This document shows, piece after piece, positions 48,414 through 57,186 of a stretch of DNA of 64,000 nucleotides. The position numbers and the translations under genes are program-made. The notes below the pieces were generated by a model that saw only the letters and a list, made by a program, of their open reading frames with translations, was not told the DNA's origin and did not search any database. Within the stretch, counting starts at the first letter, position 1. Every line of letters starts with the position of its first letter. Source of the DNA: Acinetobacter sp. GSS19 (GTDB taxonomy: Bacteria; Pseudomonadota; Gammaproteobacteria; Pseudomonadales; Moraxellaceae); the NCBI RefSeq assembly GCF_028621895.1, contig NZ_CP117520.1:1984001-2048000 (forward strand). Reading direction: 5' to 3'.

Positions 48414-49256
48414 ATGCGCGCATATTTAGATTTACTCCAGCACATCCTCGACAATGGTGGCGACAAAGGCGATCGTACCGGGACGGGAACCCGTTCTGTT
48501 TTTGGTCATCAAATGCGTTTTGACCTATCCAAAGGCTTTCCGTTACTCACCACCAAAAAAGTTCATTTCCGTTCCATTGTGATTGAACTGCTCTGGTTCC
48601 TGAAAGGTGATACCAACGTTCAATATTTGCAGGACCATAAAGTCACGATCTGGGATGAATGGGCAACTGCCGAACAGACCGCCCGTTTTGGCCGTCCTGA
48701 AGGCGAATTGGGCCCGGTTTACGGTCATCAGTGGCGTAACTTTGGTGCCACAAAAAATAGCGAGGGTTCATATAATCAGGATGGCTTTGATCAGATTAAA
48801 TGGTTAGTCAACGAGATTAAAACCAATCCGAACTCGCGCCGCCTGATTGTTTCTGGTTGGAATCCGAATGAAGCGGGCCAAGTCGCACTGCCGCCTTGTC
48901 ATACCCTTTTCCAGTTTTTTGTACAAAATGGCAAGTTGTCCTGCCAACTGTATCAGCGCAGTGCCGATGTTTTTTTGGGTGTGCCGTTCAATATTGCCAG
49001 CTATGCCCTGCTTACGCATATGATTGCACAGGTCTGTGAGCTGGACGTTGGGGATTTTATCTGGACCGGCGGCGACACTCACTTATATGCCAACCATTTT
49101 GCACAGGCCAAAGAGCAGTTGTCACGTGAGCCTTTGCCACTCTGTCAGCTCAAACTCAATCCTGCAGTAAAAGACCTGTTTGAATTTAAATTTGAAGATA
49201 TCGAAATCGTGGATTATCAGTCCCATCCCGCAATCAAGGCACCGGTGGCCGTATGA
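48414..49256 (+). CDS. thyA: Thymidylate synthase
   Basis: Methylates dUMP to dTMP using methylene-THF. 280 residues. The nucleophile is C162 in [11 protein letters not shown]; the substrate-binding [11 protein letters not shown] lies near the start and the [15 protein letters not shown] block binds dUMP. Intact and normal length. folA follows with a four-base overlap, so dTMP synthesis and regeneration of THF from DHF are coupled in one operon. The long leader hairpin upstream is noted separately. Confidence 0.97.
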   Translation: MRAYLDLLQHILDNGGDKGDRTGTGTRSVFGHQMRFDLSKGFPLLTTKKVHFRSIVIELLWFLKGDTNVQYLQDHKVTIWDEWATAEQTARFGRPEGELGPVYGHQWRNFGATKNSEGSYNQDGFDQIKWLVNEIKTNPNSRRLIVSGWNPNEAGQVALPPCHTLFQFFVQNGKLSCQLYQRSADVFLGVPFNIASYALLTHMIAQVCELDVGDFIWTGGDTHLYANHFAQAKEQLSREPLPLCQLKLNPAVKDLFEFKFEDIEIVDYQSHPAIKAPVAV

Positions 49257-49777
49257 GTTATCAAGATTTAGAAGTCGTGCATGTCGTTGCACTCGATCAG
49301 CAGCGTTGCATTGGCAAAGGCAATGATTTACCTTGGCATATTTCAGCCGATTTAAAACATTTTAAAGCCATTACCCAAGGTGGTGTGGTGGTGATGGGCC
49401 GTAAAACGCTGGAATCGATGGGACGCGCCTTGCCGAACCGGGTGAACTGGGTCATTACCCGTGATCGAAACTGGTCTTTTCCGGGCGTTAAGGTGGCATA
49501 TAGTATTGAAGCAGCTTTGCAACAAGCCGTTGCAGATGTCAAAGCCAGCGAAAAACCAGACACTCTGTTTATTATCGGTGGCGGTGAAATTTTCAAGCAA
49601 ACACTGGAGATTGCAGACCGTCTAGAATTGACCCATGTTGAGCTGGATGTTCAAGGGGATGCCTACTATCCGGAAATCCCGGCTGAGTTTGAGCAAGTAA
49701 GCAGTGAAAAACATGTAGACGAAAATAACGGCATTCATTTTGAATTCGCCCGTTATGAGAAACGGACTTCGGACTAA
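49253..49777 (+). CDS. folA: Dihydrofolate reductase
   Basis: Reduces dihydrofolate to tetrahydrofolate with NADPH; target of trimethoprim. 174 residues. Recognisable: [19 protein letters not shown] (residues 19-37, with the active acidic residue in helix B), [16 protein letters not shown], and FIIGGGEIF. The start codon overlaps the thyA stop by four bases (ATGA), which indicates translational coupling. Two hairpins follow the stop. Confidence 0.96.
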   Translation: MSYQDLEVVHVVALDQQRCIGKGNDLPWHISADLKHFKAITQGGVVVMGRKTLESMGRALPNRVNWVITRDRNWSFPGVKVAYSIEAALQQAVADVKASEKPDTLFIIGGGEIFKQTLEIADRLELTHVELDVQGDAYYPEIPAEFEQVSSEKHVDENNGIHFEFARYEKRTSD

Positions 49778-49791
49778 AAAACACCTTCTCT

Positions 49792-49820
49792 GAAGAGCAG
49801 CCCCGTCAGGTATGCTCTTC
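49792..49820 (+). terminator. Hairpin after folA
   Basis: Eight-base perfect stem GAAGAGCA/TGCTCTTC (49792-49799 with 49813-49820), 13-base loop, 15 bases past the folA stop. No T run follows, so termination is uncertain. Confidence 0.4.
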
Positions 49821-49864
49821 GCACATTTAGCGCTCGAAAGCATCGTTATCAAATCGCAAATCAC

Positions 49865-49893
49865 CGATGGCGGGTCGGACTCTCCCGCTATCG
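49865..49893. other. Strong intergenic hairpin
   Basis: Ten-base stem with one G-T pair (49865-49874 with 49884-49893), nine-base loop TCGGACTCT. It is GC-rich in a region that is otherwise AT-rich, 90 bases past folA and about 105 before the META gene. No T run. Not a tRNA: no other arms can be drawn. Confidence 0.45.
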
Positions 49894-49996
49894 TTACGTC
49901 ATTTATATTAAGACAAACAAATTCCTACCATTGGCACTAGAGCCCCGCCATTTTCTGTTTTGATAACTGCCATACTGATGATTACGGGAAGTTCAC

Positions 49997-50446
49997 ATGT
50001 TCAAGCCGATCTTTAGTGCAGCCATGCTCTCGGCTAGCCTGCTCTTGACTGCCTGTCACACCACAACGATCAACACCCATCCGCTACAAAGTCTCCAATT
50101 ACAGACCCAGCGCTGGACACTGACCCATTTAGGGACGAATGTGCTGCCTGCCAACTTACAGGTTCAGCCCTATTTACAGTTTGATGCAGCAAGCAAACAA
50201 ATCCGTGGGTCAGATGGCTGTAACCGAATTATGGCAAGCTATCAACTGAGCCAAAATCAGCTGCACTTCAGCCAACTGTCCAGCACCAAAATGATGTGTC
50301 GGGATGCCAACATGCTGCTTGCCTCACAATTCAGCGAGGCTTTGCAGCAAGTGACCTCTTACAGAATTGAAGCACACACCTTGCAACTCCTGGATCGAAA
50401 GGGACAGGTACTGATGCAGCTGAATAATCGCCAGGTAGCCGATTAA
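49997..50446 (+). CDS. META-domain lipoprotein (HslJ-like)
   Basis: 149 residues, lipobox LTAC with Cys20, so a predicted lipoprotein. The META domain is shown by GSDGCNRIMASYQL (residues 72-85), followed by STKMMCRDA, the usual conserved pair of motifs with two cysteines. HslJ-like META proteins are linked with heat-shock-inducible secreted or anchored proteins; function unknown. Own promoter likely. It is followed by msrA on the same strand, about 100 bases on. Confidence 0.85.
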   Translation: MFKPIFSAAMLSASLLLTACHTTTINTHPLQSLQLQTQRWTLTHLGTNVLPANLQVQPYLQFDAASKQIRGSDGCNRIMASYQLSQNQLHFSQLSSTKMMCRDANMLLASQFSEALQQVTSYRIEAHTLQLLDRKGQVLMQLNNRQVAD

Positions 50447-50551
50447 ACCTAGCGATAGGTTCCGCAAAATAGATCAGTTTTAGGTTCCAGATGTAGCGAT
50501 ACTACACTGAAATATTTTAAGATTTAACCAAGTAGAAAACAGGATATCACG

Positions 50552-51076
50552 ATGCAACAGGCTTTATTTGGGGGTGGATGCTTCTGGTGTGTTGAAGCGG
50601 TCTTTTTACAGATTCAGGGTGTAACCCAGGTGGTGAGCGGCTACGCGGGTGGCCATACCCTCAACCCGACCTATGAACAAATTTGTCGGGGTGACACGCA
50701 ACACGCGGAAGTCATTCTGATCGACTTTGATGAAAGCCAGATCAGCTATGCACAGCTGCTTGAGGTGTTTTTTGCGACTCATGACCCAACCACTCTGAAC
50801 CGTCAAGGGAATGATGTCGGAACGCAGTACCGTTCTGTGATTTATTATTTTAATGAAGAACAGCAACAGCAAGCCCAGTACATGATCGAACAGTTGAAGG
50901 CCGAAGGTCTAGGCATTGTCACAGAGTTGAGTCCTGCACCGACTTTCTACCCAGCTGAAGAGTATCATCAGAATTTTTATGCACGTAATCCTCATCAAGG
51001 CTACTGCAACTTTGTGATTCCACCCAAGTTAATGAAACTACAAAGTAAATTCCAAAATTTACTCAAATCATCCTGA
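50552..51076 (+). CDS. msrA: Peptide methionine sulfoxide reductase MsrA
   Basis: Repairs (S)-methionine sulfoxide in oxidised proteins. 174 residues. The catalytic cysteine C10 is in the motif [12 protein letters not shown]; the glutamate is in FWCVEA. The recycling region contains YCNFVIPPK close to the C-terminus, with one extra cysteine as a likely resolving residue. AGGA precedes the ATG by eight bases. It ends in a long bidirectional terminator shared with exbD. Confidence 0.96.
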   Translation: MQQALFGGGCFWCVEAVFLQIQGVTQVVSGYAGGHTLNPTYEQICRGDTQHAEVILIDFDESQISYAQLLEVFFATHDPTTLNRQGNDVGTQYRSVIYYFNEEQQQQAQYMIEQLKAEGLGIVTELSPAPTFYPAEEYHQNFYARNPHQGYCNFVIPPKLMKLQSKFQNLLKSS

Positions 51077-51081
51077 GTCCC

Positions 51082-51130
51082 CTCTCCATAAAAAAAAGCA
51101 ACCTGATGGTTGCTTTTTTTATGGGGAGAG
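51082..51130. terminator. Bidirectional terminator between msrA and exbD
   Basis: Core stem GCAACC/GGTTGC with loop TGAT, flanked by runs of eight A and T that pair, and an outer stem CTCTCCAT/ATGGGGAG with a mismatch. It lies between two convergent genes and can end both. Confidence 0.88.
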
Positions 51131-51136
51131 ATGAAA

Positions 51137-51541
51137 TCAGTTATCACTGACAAAGGCAATATCGCTGAGCCCGGCTTCGCTCGCGCGTGACATCACCTGT
51201 GCAACACTGTCATAACGTGATTCTTTATCTGCCCGCAGTTGTACCGTTGGTTTACGCTCTGCTTGACCCGCTTCTTGGAAGCGTCGTTCCAGCTCCTGCA
51301 TACTGATCATTTCTGTATCCCAGGCAATCTCACCCTTGGCATTAATGCTAACAGTAATTGCTTTAGGCGGCGGATCAATAATCTCTGCTGTAGTCTTTGG
51401 CAAGGTTAATGGAATTGATGGGTTGGCAACGGTTGCGGTCACCAGAAAGATGATCATCAAAACCAGCATAATATCGATGAGCGGAATGAGATTCATCTCA
51501 TTCATGCCAGCATCGTTGTCTTCACCCAATTGAAAAGCCAT
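51137..51541 (-). CDS. exbD: Biopolymer transport protein ExbD
   Basis: Stator subunit of the TonB energy-transducing complex. 134 residues: one N-terminal membrane helix bearing the essential Asp in LIPLIDIMLVLMIIFLV, then a periplasmic domain. Its start overlaps the exbB stop (TAATG), so the two are translationally coupled. It is the last gene of tonB-exbB-exbD. Confidence 0.95.
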   Translation of the reverse strand: MAFQLGEDNDAGMNEMNLIPLIDIMLVLMIIFLVTATVANPSIPLTLPKTTAEIIDPPPKAITVSINAKGEIAWDTEMISMQELERRFQEAGQAERKPTVQLRADKESRYDSVAQVMSRASEAGLSDIAFVSDN

Positions 51542-52164
51542 TAAGCTTGACCTCCAACAAAGTTTTGTTGTGCTGCTTTCACATCGGCAGTTTTTTCACT
51601 GCTATCTTGTTGCAACATGGTATCAATCAACAAACGATGCGCTTGATCCTGCAATTCGTGCGACAGGGTACGATTGGCACGCACACAGATGTTATAGGCC
51701 AATACTGCAGGAATCGCGACAGCCAGCCCCAAACCAGTCATGATCAAAGCCTCGCCCACTGGGGTAGCGACCTGAGCCAAGCCCGCCTGACCACTTTTAC
51801 CGACCGCGACCAAGGCGTGGAAAATTCCCCATACCGTACCAAACAGACCCACGAAGGGTGCGATCGATGCGATCGTACCGAGAACCGATACACCTTTTTC
51901 TGCATTGGCTTTTTCAATAGAAATCTGGCGTAACAAGGCTTGTTCAGCCACTGATTTACGCTGCTCCAGACTTAAAGGCGCTAGTTTTGACTTGAGCTGT
52001 GCCAAGGACTGGTTCAGTTGAGCATAAGCTTGCTGTTTGAGTTGGCGTGTCCCCATGACACGTAAAATAAACAGGGTCCAAGTTGCGATCGACATCGCCA
52101 GCAGGATGAAATACAAGGTCTTGCTGACCGCATCGGCATGTTGCCAATAAACTGAAAAGTTCAT
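51541..52164 (-). CDS. exbB: Biopolymer transport protein ExbB (MotA/TolQ family)
   Basis: Membrane scaffold of the TonB motor. 207 residues with three hydrophobic segments. The conserved block GVLGTIASIAPFVGLFGTVWGI lies in the middle and VGEALIMTGLGLAVAIPAVLAYN further on, both signatures of the family. TAGGAG lies seven bases before the ATG. It lies between tonB (upstream, 18 bases) and exbD (overlap). Confidence 0.95.
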   Translation of the reverse strand: MNFSVYWQHADAVSKTLYFILLAMSIATWTLFILRVMGTRQLKQQAYAQLNQSLAQLKSKLAPLSLEQRKSVAEQALLRQISIEKANAEKGVSVLGTIASIAPFVGLFGTVWGIFHALVAVGKSGQAGLAQVATPVGEALIMTGLGLAVAIPAVLAYNICVRANRTLSHELQDQAHRLLIDTMLQQDSSEKTADVKAAQQNFVGGQA

Positions 52165-52182
52165 ACTCGAACTCCTAAAATG

Positions 52183-52962
52183 TTAGCCGTTAGGATTCAA
52201 CGTTAATTCAAATGGCTGTTCGGCACGAATCGGATAGGCCACACCATTTTCCTTATACGGTTTGAATTTTGCATTGCGCACTGCGCGTAAAATCTTTTCA
52301 TCTAGAGCTGCAAGGCCGCTGCTACGGGTAATCCGGGCATTAGTAATGTTGCCTTGTTCATTGGCTTCAATCAGCACGACCACGCGGCGACTTTCACCTT
52401 GCAGATCTTTATTGCTATAACTTGGGCGAGGTGTACGACTCCACTGCACGCCAGAACCACCGATCGAAACACTTTTTGGCCCAGCAGGGATAGGAGGTGC
52501 TGGCGGTGCAACGGGTTTTGCTGCAGGTGGTGGAACTGGTACTGGTTTCACCACTTTAGTTTCGGTTACCACCGGAGCCACGACTGGTTTTGCTGGCGTT
52601 TGTACCGGTTTCACGACGGGCTTAGCCGTTTCGGCCTGTTTCACCTGCTGGATCTTTTCTACTTTTTTCGGTGGGCTGACCACAGGTTTTTCAACCACTT
52701 TAACTTCTTTCACCGGTTTCGGTGGCTCAGCCTTTTTCGGTTCAGGTTGTGGCTCAGGTTCGGCAGGTTTAGGCTGCTGCTGAATTTTCACAAACCGAAC
52801 CTGTAAGGGCTGTTTTTCAATTTTTTTGAGTTCAGCAGTTTTGATCTGGCTCACTGCCCAAAGCACACCGAGGTGGCCCACCACAACGGAAACGAGTGCA
52901 GCAATGATTTTTTTCTTCATTGGATGAGGAGGCTGCGGGCTGAGAGCGGAAGATGAACTCAT
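52183..52962 (-). CDS. tonB: Energy transducer TonB
   Basis: 259 residues. After a short cytoplasmic start there is one membrane anchor (about 18-35). A long Pro/Lys/Val/Glu-rich region (about 45-165), able to span the periplasm, follows. The C-terminal domain (from YSNKDLQGESRRV) contains the TonB_C features VLIEANEQGNI, RITRSSGLAALD and FKPYKENG. It transfers proton-motive energy from ExbB-ExbD to receptors such as PiuA. The start at 52962 lacks a Shine-Dalgarno; MKKKIIAAL 14 residues later is an alternative. A Fur-like site lies about 95 bases upstream, in line with iron repression of the operon. Confidence 0.93.
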   Translation of the reverse strand: MSSSSALSPQPPHPMKKKIIAALVSVVVGHLGVLWAVSQIKTAELKKIEKQPLQVRFVKIQQQPKPAEPEPQPEPKKAEPPKPVKEVKVVEKPVVSPPKKVEKIQQVKQAETAKPVVKPVQTPAKPVVAPVVTETKVVKPVPVPPPAAKPVAPPAPPIPAGPKSVSIGGSGVQWSRTPRPSYSNKDLQGESRRVVVLIEANEQGNITNARITRSSGLAALDEKILRAVRNAKFKPYKENGVAYPIRAEQPFELTLNPNG

Positions 52963-53054
52963 TGGAATCGGTTACCTAAGGCCAAGCTTGATCACCTGCT
53001 AATCACTTCAGCAGATCAAGCCTATCGGCGTGTGTCATAAACTCACGCAATAAT

Positions 53055-53075
53055 AAATGAGAAGTGTTTTCATTT
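53055..53075. promoter_or_regulatory. Fur-box-like site upstream of tonB
   Basis: Imperfect palindrome AAATGA...TCATTT around GAAGTGTTT; the AAATGAGAA half is the usual Fur half. It sits between purU (ends at 53268, read toward it) and tonB, so it most likely serves tonB-exbB-exbD. Confidence 0.55.
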
Positions 53076-53220
53076 GCAACTACTTTTCAAACTCAATCAC
53101 GCTGAAAAGCCGTTGCACATACTATCTTTCATCGATTTTTTCATAGAGAAAGATAATGACTTTCTCAAGACTGAAATCAACTTCTATACGTTATAATATA
53201 ACAACAATACCTACCAAGAC

Positions 53221-53247
53221 AAAAAAAGCATGTGTAACCACATGCTT
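53221..53247 (-). terminator. Intrinsic terminator of purU
   Basis: Seven-base stem GCATGTG/CACATGC (53228-53234 with 53239-53245), loop TAAC, followed on the minus strand by seven T. It lies 21 bases past the purU stop. Confidence 0.88.
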
Positions 53248-53267
53248 CTTTTCTGCTTAAAAGCAAT

Positions 53268-54134
53268 TTATTGAAATACCACTGTTTTATTACCATCAAC
53301 AATAATACGGTCTTGTAAATGCCATTTCACTGCACGCGCTAGCACATTACGCTCCACATCTTCACCCAGCTCGCGTAGCTGTTCGACATTATAGTCATGA
53401 CTAACACGCTCCACATCTTGCTCAATGATCGGGCCCTGATCCAGATCAGCGGTCACATAGTGAGCCGTAGCACCAATCAGTTTGACCCCCTTGTCATACG
53501 CCTGTTTATAAGGGTTGGCCCCGACAAAGGCCGGCAAGAATGAATGGTGAATATTGATAATTTTCATCGGCCATTTGGCAACAAAATCTTCACTCAGAAT
53601 CTGCATGTAACGCGCCAAGACCAGCAAATCATTGCCTTGCATCAACTCATCAATTTTGGCGTAAGCTTCAGCTTTGTTATCTTTGCTCACCGGAACCACT
53701 TCAAAGGGAATACCAAAATTTTCCACTGCTTCACGCAGGGTTTCATGGTTGGACACGACTTTGGTGATTTCACATGGCAAACCACCACGGGCATGACGCC
53801 ATAACAGTTCTAACAGAGCATGATCGACCTTAGACACCAGAATCCCCATTTTCTTAACATCGCTCACCAGCGTTAAACGCCACTGCATGTCATAGCGCTC
53901 GGCGACATTGCTGGCAAAGGTGTGCAGCAAGGTTTCTTTACGGGTTTTCAGCTGCTCCAGTTCAAACTCGACACGCATGAAATAACGCCCGCCCTGAGCC
54001 TCTGTGGCGTATTGATCAAGTGCGGTAATATTGGCACCCTGATGATACAAAAAGCTCGATACAGCCTGCACAATACCCGGCTTATCTTCACAAGTAATCA
54101 ATAAACGTGCTGTATTCGCGGTGGTCATATTCAT
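53268..54134 (-). CDS. purU: Formyltetrahydrofolate deformylase
   Basis: Hydrolyses 10-formyl-THF to formate and THF, balancing one-carbon pools. 288 residues. An N-terminal ACT domain (about 8-85, LLITCEDKPGIVQAVSSF) is followed by the formyltransferase-like catalytic domain, with NIHHSFLPAFVGANPY and TADLDQGPIIEQ holding the usual Asn-His-Asp triad. An ATG two codons later (MTTANTAR) could be the start; neither has a Shine-Dalgarno. Ends in a terminator. Confidence 0.96.
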   Translation of the reverse strand: MNMTTANTARLLITCEDKPGIVQAVSSFLYHQGANITALDQYATEAQGGRYFMRVEFELEQLKTRKETLLHTFASNVAERYDMQWRLTLVSDVKKMGILVSKVDHALLELLWRHARGGLPCEITKVVSNHETLREAVENFGIPFEVVPVSKDNKAEAYAKIDELMQGNDLLVLARYMQILSEDFVAKWPMKIINIHHSFLPAFVGANPYKQAYDKGVKLIGATAHYVTADLDQGPIIEQDVERVSHDYNVEQLRELGEDVERNVLARAVKWHLQDRIIVDGNKTVVFQ

Positions 54135-54211
54135 TTTATTATCACTAATGGGTTAAATTTAAAAATAAGCCGACTATTCTAGCGTTTTTTCACTGCGGAC
54201 TAAATACTGCA

Positions 54212-54907
54212 CTACGGCGTGATTTTTCCAGTGGATGGATTGGAAAATAACTCGGAAGGTCCAAAGCTTTCCAGCAGGCGTTCATAAGTCTCACGGCTTT
54301 CTCCCACCAAGTACGGCCCTTCCAAAAACACCATTTGTCTTAGGGCTTGCCCAATCCATTTTTCTTCCAGACAATTATTGTCACTGACATGTCCGGACAT
54401 ATAGAGGAAATTGGTCCAGTTGGTCAGCACAATCCAGACATTGACGATTAAGGCCTCAATTTCTGTAGGAGTCATTTTCATCAGTCCAGCCGCAACAAAA
54501 GCCTGATAAATTTTTTGCCCCTGCTGCATGACCTGACCAGCAAAATGGGCATAGGTCTGGCGAAAATCGCTGTTGCTTTCAATCAGCTGATAAACGTCAC
54601 GGTGCAAAAAACGATAGGTCCAGAGCTGATTGCTCAAAACCTGAAAATAATGAATTTTATCATTGGCATTTAAAGGACGATCTTTCGGCACGGCCAGCAT
54701 ATCCAGCGTTTGCTGCTGATAATCCTGCATCAATTCCTTGATAATGTCCTGCTTGTTACGAAAGTGGTAATACAGGTTGCCTGGACTAATTCCCAATTCT
54801 GCCGCAATATGATTGGTGGTGACAAAACGTTCGCCACGTTCGTTAAATAATTGCAGGCTAATATAGAGGATGCGGTCTCTGGTTTTCATTGTTTTAGGAT
54901 CAGACAT
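54212..54907 (-). CDS. TetR/AcrR-family regulator
   Basis: About 231 residues with an N-terminal TetR helix-turn-helix: RDRILYISLQLFNERG, then VTTNHIAAELGISPGNLYYHFRNKQDI. The larger C-terminal region would bind a ligand. ATG at 54907 (MSDPKTMKTRDR) is better than the TTG start at 54928: GGGTG lies about eight bases before it. It is divergent from an aldehyde dehydrogenase gene, and the gap of about 110 bases has a palindrome. Regulation of that gene and of itself is the simplest reading. Confidence 0.9.
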   Translation of the reverse strand: MSDPKTMKTRDRILYISLQLFNERGERFVTTNHIAAELGISPGNLYYHFRNKQDIIKELMQDYQQQTLDMLAVPKDRPLNANDKIHYFQVLSNQLWTYRFLHRDVYQLIESNSDFRQTYAHFAGQVMQQGQKIYQAFVAAGLMKMTPTEIEALIVNVWIVLTNWTNFLYMSGHVSDNNCLEEKWIGQALRQMVFLEGPYLVGESRETYERLLESFGPSELFSNPSTGKITP

Positions 54908-54964
54908 GCAAGACACCCGTTGATTCAATCACTTACTAGACTAACACATTCACCCCTTGACTCA

Positions 54965-54982
54965 TTAGAGCTTTTACTCTAA
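54965..54982. promoter_or_regulatory. Candidate TetR-type operator
   Basis: Perfect inverted repeat TTAGAG/CTCTAA with a six-base centre CTTTTA, located in the middle of the divergent gap between the regulator gene and the aldehyde dehydrogenase gene. A ten-base palindrome TGATCGATCA also lies at about 54992-55001. Confidence 0.45.
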
Positions 54983-55019
54983 AAATCAAGTCTGATCGAT
55001 CAAAAAATGGCAGCCGGTC

Positions 55020-56468
55020 ATGAATCATGATTCAACCCCAAGCATTATGCGAGACAGCTCAGCCGAGGTTCAGCGCTTGCATCATCTTTTAGCCTTGCAG
55101 AAGGCCGCGTATCAACGTGAGCCCATGCCGAGTGCCAAAGTCCGCATGGAGCGACTGGACCGTTTGAAACGCGTACTGATCAAATATCAGGATCAGTTTG
55201 CGGCTGCCATCAATCAGGATTATGGCAATCGTTCAGTGGGTGAAACCAAAATTGGCGAATTGCTCACCTGCCTAGAGCACATCCAATATTATAGCAAGCA
55301 TTTACGTGGCTGGATGCGACCCTCCAAACGCCATATCAGCTTGCTACATCAACCTGCCAAGGGTTGGGTGCAATATCAGCCACTTGGGGTGATTGGCATT
55401 ATGGCGCCGTGGAATTATCCGCTGCTGCTCTCGATCGGTCCATTAATCTGTGCCTTGGCTGCAGGCAACCATGCCATGCTGAAGATTTCCAGTGCTTCGG
55501 CACAGTTTGGCCAGATACTGGCACAAGCCTTGGCTGAAGCCTTTTCTGAACATGAAGTCGCCGTCGTCAATGGCGGGGGCATTATTTCCGATACATTCTG
55601 TCGTCTGGCTTTTGACAAAATGGTCTTTACCGGCTCAACCACGGTGGGCAAAACCGTGATGGCCGCCGCCGCAGAAAATCTGGTGCCCGTGATTTTGGAA
55701 TTGGGGGGTAAGTCTCCGGTCATCGTCCATCCTTCGATGCCGATTCAAGACGTGGCACAACGTATTGCGGTAGGTAAGCTATGGAATGCCGGGCAAACTT
55801 GTGTAGCACCAGATTACATCTTTCTGCCCCGTGGTAAAACTGATGAATTCATCGCAACATTTAAAGCATTTGCCCTGGAGATGTACCCGCAACTGGCTGA
55901 AAACCAAGACTACACCTCAATTGTGAATGACAAACAGTATCAGCGTCTGCAAGGTTATCTGGAGGATGCCCGCCAGCAAGGTGCACAGATCCTGAGCATT
56001 AACCCGCACGAGGAAGACCTGATCGCGGTACGCAAGATTGCTCCAACCCTGGTCACCCAGGTGCTACCAGAGATGGCCCTGATGCAGAACGAGATTTTCG
56101 GCCCAATTTTGCCGATCATGGAATATGATCAAATTGACGAGGTGATTGAGTTTATTAATCAACGTCCACGTCCACTTGCGTTATACTATTTCGATTACGA
56201 TGCAACGCGTGCCGACTATGTCGCCCAGCGTACACATTCGGGGCATTTTGGCCAGAATTCGGTATTGACCCACGTCGCACAAGATGACCTGCCTTTTGGC
56301 GGTGTTGGTGCCTCTGGAATGGGTAAATATCATGGCCCGGAAGGTTTTTTCAGTTTGTCACATGAACGTTCAATGATGTCGAAGCCTAAACTGTATAGTT
56401 TAAAATTTATTCTTCCACCATTTAACAAACCCTTGCACAAATTGATTTCAAAATGGCTTCTCCAGTAA
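55020..56468 (+). CDS. Coniferyl-aldehyde-dehydrogenase-like NAD(P)+ aldehyde dehydrogenase
   Basis: Oxidises aldehydes to acids. 482 residues. The general base E227 is in LELGGKSP and the nucleophile C261 is in AGQTCVAPD; NAD motifs include APWNYPLLLSIGP and FTGSTTVGK. The sequence, with its hydrophobic C-terminal tail (KFILPPFNKPLHKLISKWLL), belongs to the class of CalB/AlkH-type and fatty-aldehyde enzymes that may sit at membranes. The natural substrate is unknown; coniferyl aldehyde or medium- and long-chain aldehydes are possible. Divergent TetR regulator suggests induction by substrate or a related compound. Confidence 0.9.
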   Translation: MNHDSTPSIMRDSSAEVQRLHHLLALQKAAYQREPMPSAKVRMERLDRLKRVLIKYQDQFAAAINQDYGNRSVGETKIGELLTCLEHIQYYSKHLRGWMRPSKRHISLLHQPAKGWVQYQPLGVIGIMAPWNYPLLLSIGPLICALAAGNHAMLKISSASAQFGQILAQALAEAFSEHEVAVVNGGGIISDTFCRLAFDKMVFTGSTTVGKTVMAAAAENLVPVILELGGKSPVIVHPSMPIQDVAQRIAVGKLWNAGQTCVAPDYIFLPRGKTDEFIATFKAFALEMYPQLAENQDYTSIVNDKQYQRLQGYLEDARQQGAQILSINPHEEDLIAVRKIAPTLVTQVLPEMALMQNEIFGPILPIMEYDQIDEVIEFINQRPRPLALYYFDYDATRADYVAQRTHSGHFGQNSVLTHVAQDDLPFGGVGASGMGKYHGPEGFFSLSHERSMMSKPKLYSLKFILPPFNKPLHKLISKWLLQ

Positions 56469-56523
56469 ATGATCAAGGCATGATCTGTTACACCAGTTCC
56501 TGTCGGGTTTTAGCCAAATTCGC

Positions 56524-56552
56524 TTGTCTTTTAATCGTATTTTTGGTATAAA
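56524..56552 (+). promoter_or_regulatory. Promoter of rpmB-rpmG
   Basis: TTGTCT (56524-56529) and TATAAA (56547-56552) are separated by 17 bases, a good sigma-70 promoter. Transcription would begin near 56559 and give a leader of about 70 bases before rpmB. Confidence 0.7.
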
Positions 56553-56631
56553 ACGCCCCTTGAATGAATTCATCCGTTTATTTTATGACTGGCCACACAT
56601 TTGCTGCTGGCTAAATCAATGGAGTTCCACC

Positions 56632-56868
56632 ATGTCTAAGGTTTGCCAAGTTACCGGCAAGCGTCCAGTCGTTGGTAACAACGTCTCACACGCCAACAAC
56701 AAAACCAAGCGCCGGTTCGAGCCGAACCTGCATCACCACCGTTTCTGGTTGGAAAGCGAAAAACGTTTCGTTCGTCTTCGCCTTACAACTAAAGGTATGC
56801 GTATCATCGACAAATTGGGCATTGAAAAGGTTGTAGCTGATCTTCGTGCTCAAGGCCAAAAGATCTAA
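56632..56868 (+). CDS. rpmB: 50S ribosomal protein L28
   Basis: 78 residues, beginning [16 protein letters not shown] and ending with the [12 protein letters not shown] tail, closely like other gammaproteobacterial L28. The frame is open upstream to 56524, but the promoter found there and the GGAG before the ATG at 56632 define the start. rpmG follows after 12 bases, the usual pair of L28 and L33. Confidence 0.97.
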
Positions 56869-56880
56869 GGAGTCATAGCA

Positions 56881-57036
56881 ATGCGTGACAAAATTCGCCT
56901 AGTTTCGACTGCTGGTACTGGTTATTTCTACACCACGACCAAAAACAAACGTACAATGCCTGAAAAAATGGAAATCAAAAAGTTTGACCCAAAAATTCGT
57001 CAACACGTGATTTTCAAAGAAGCTAAAATCAAATAA
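56881..57036 (+). CDS. rpmG: 50S ribosomal protein L33
   Basis: 51 residues ([19 protein letters not shown], then [24 protein letters not shown]). There are no cysteines, so it is the C-minus form that does not bind zinc. AAGGAG lies a few bases before the ATG. Last gene of rpmB-rpmG, followed by a strong terminator. Confidence 0.97.
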   Translation: MRDKIRLVSTAGTGYFYTTTKNKRTMPEKMEIKKFDPKIRQHVIFKEAKIK

Positions 57037-57051
57037 TTTTAGCCGTTCAGG

Positions 57052-57084
57052 AAAAAACGATCTCGTTCGAGGTCGTTTTTTTTT
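57052..57084 (+). terminator. Intrinsic terminator of rpmB-rpmG
   Basis: Stem CGATCTCG/CGAGGTCG (one G-T pair) extended by A and T runs, short loop, with a nine-base T run. It lies 15 bases past the rpmG stop. Confidence 0.9.
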
Positions 57085-57186
57085 GCCTTTTTTTTCTTCA
57101 GCTTGTTAAAATTTTTCCTGTCTCACTTGTTGGCATTATTTATGCTTGCAGTTTCCTAACCTTAACCCCCACTTAAGGAGTGTTGA

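Noticed and set aside
49865..49893. tRNA or tRNA remnant
   Set aside because: Only one hairpin can be drawn; no acceptor, D or T arm.
56524..56631. Upstream extension of the L28 frame
   Set aside because: A good promoter lies within it, and the conserved L28 start is at 56632.
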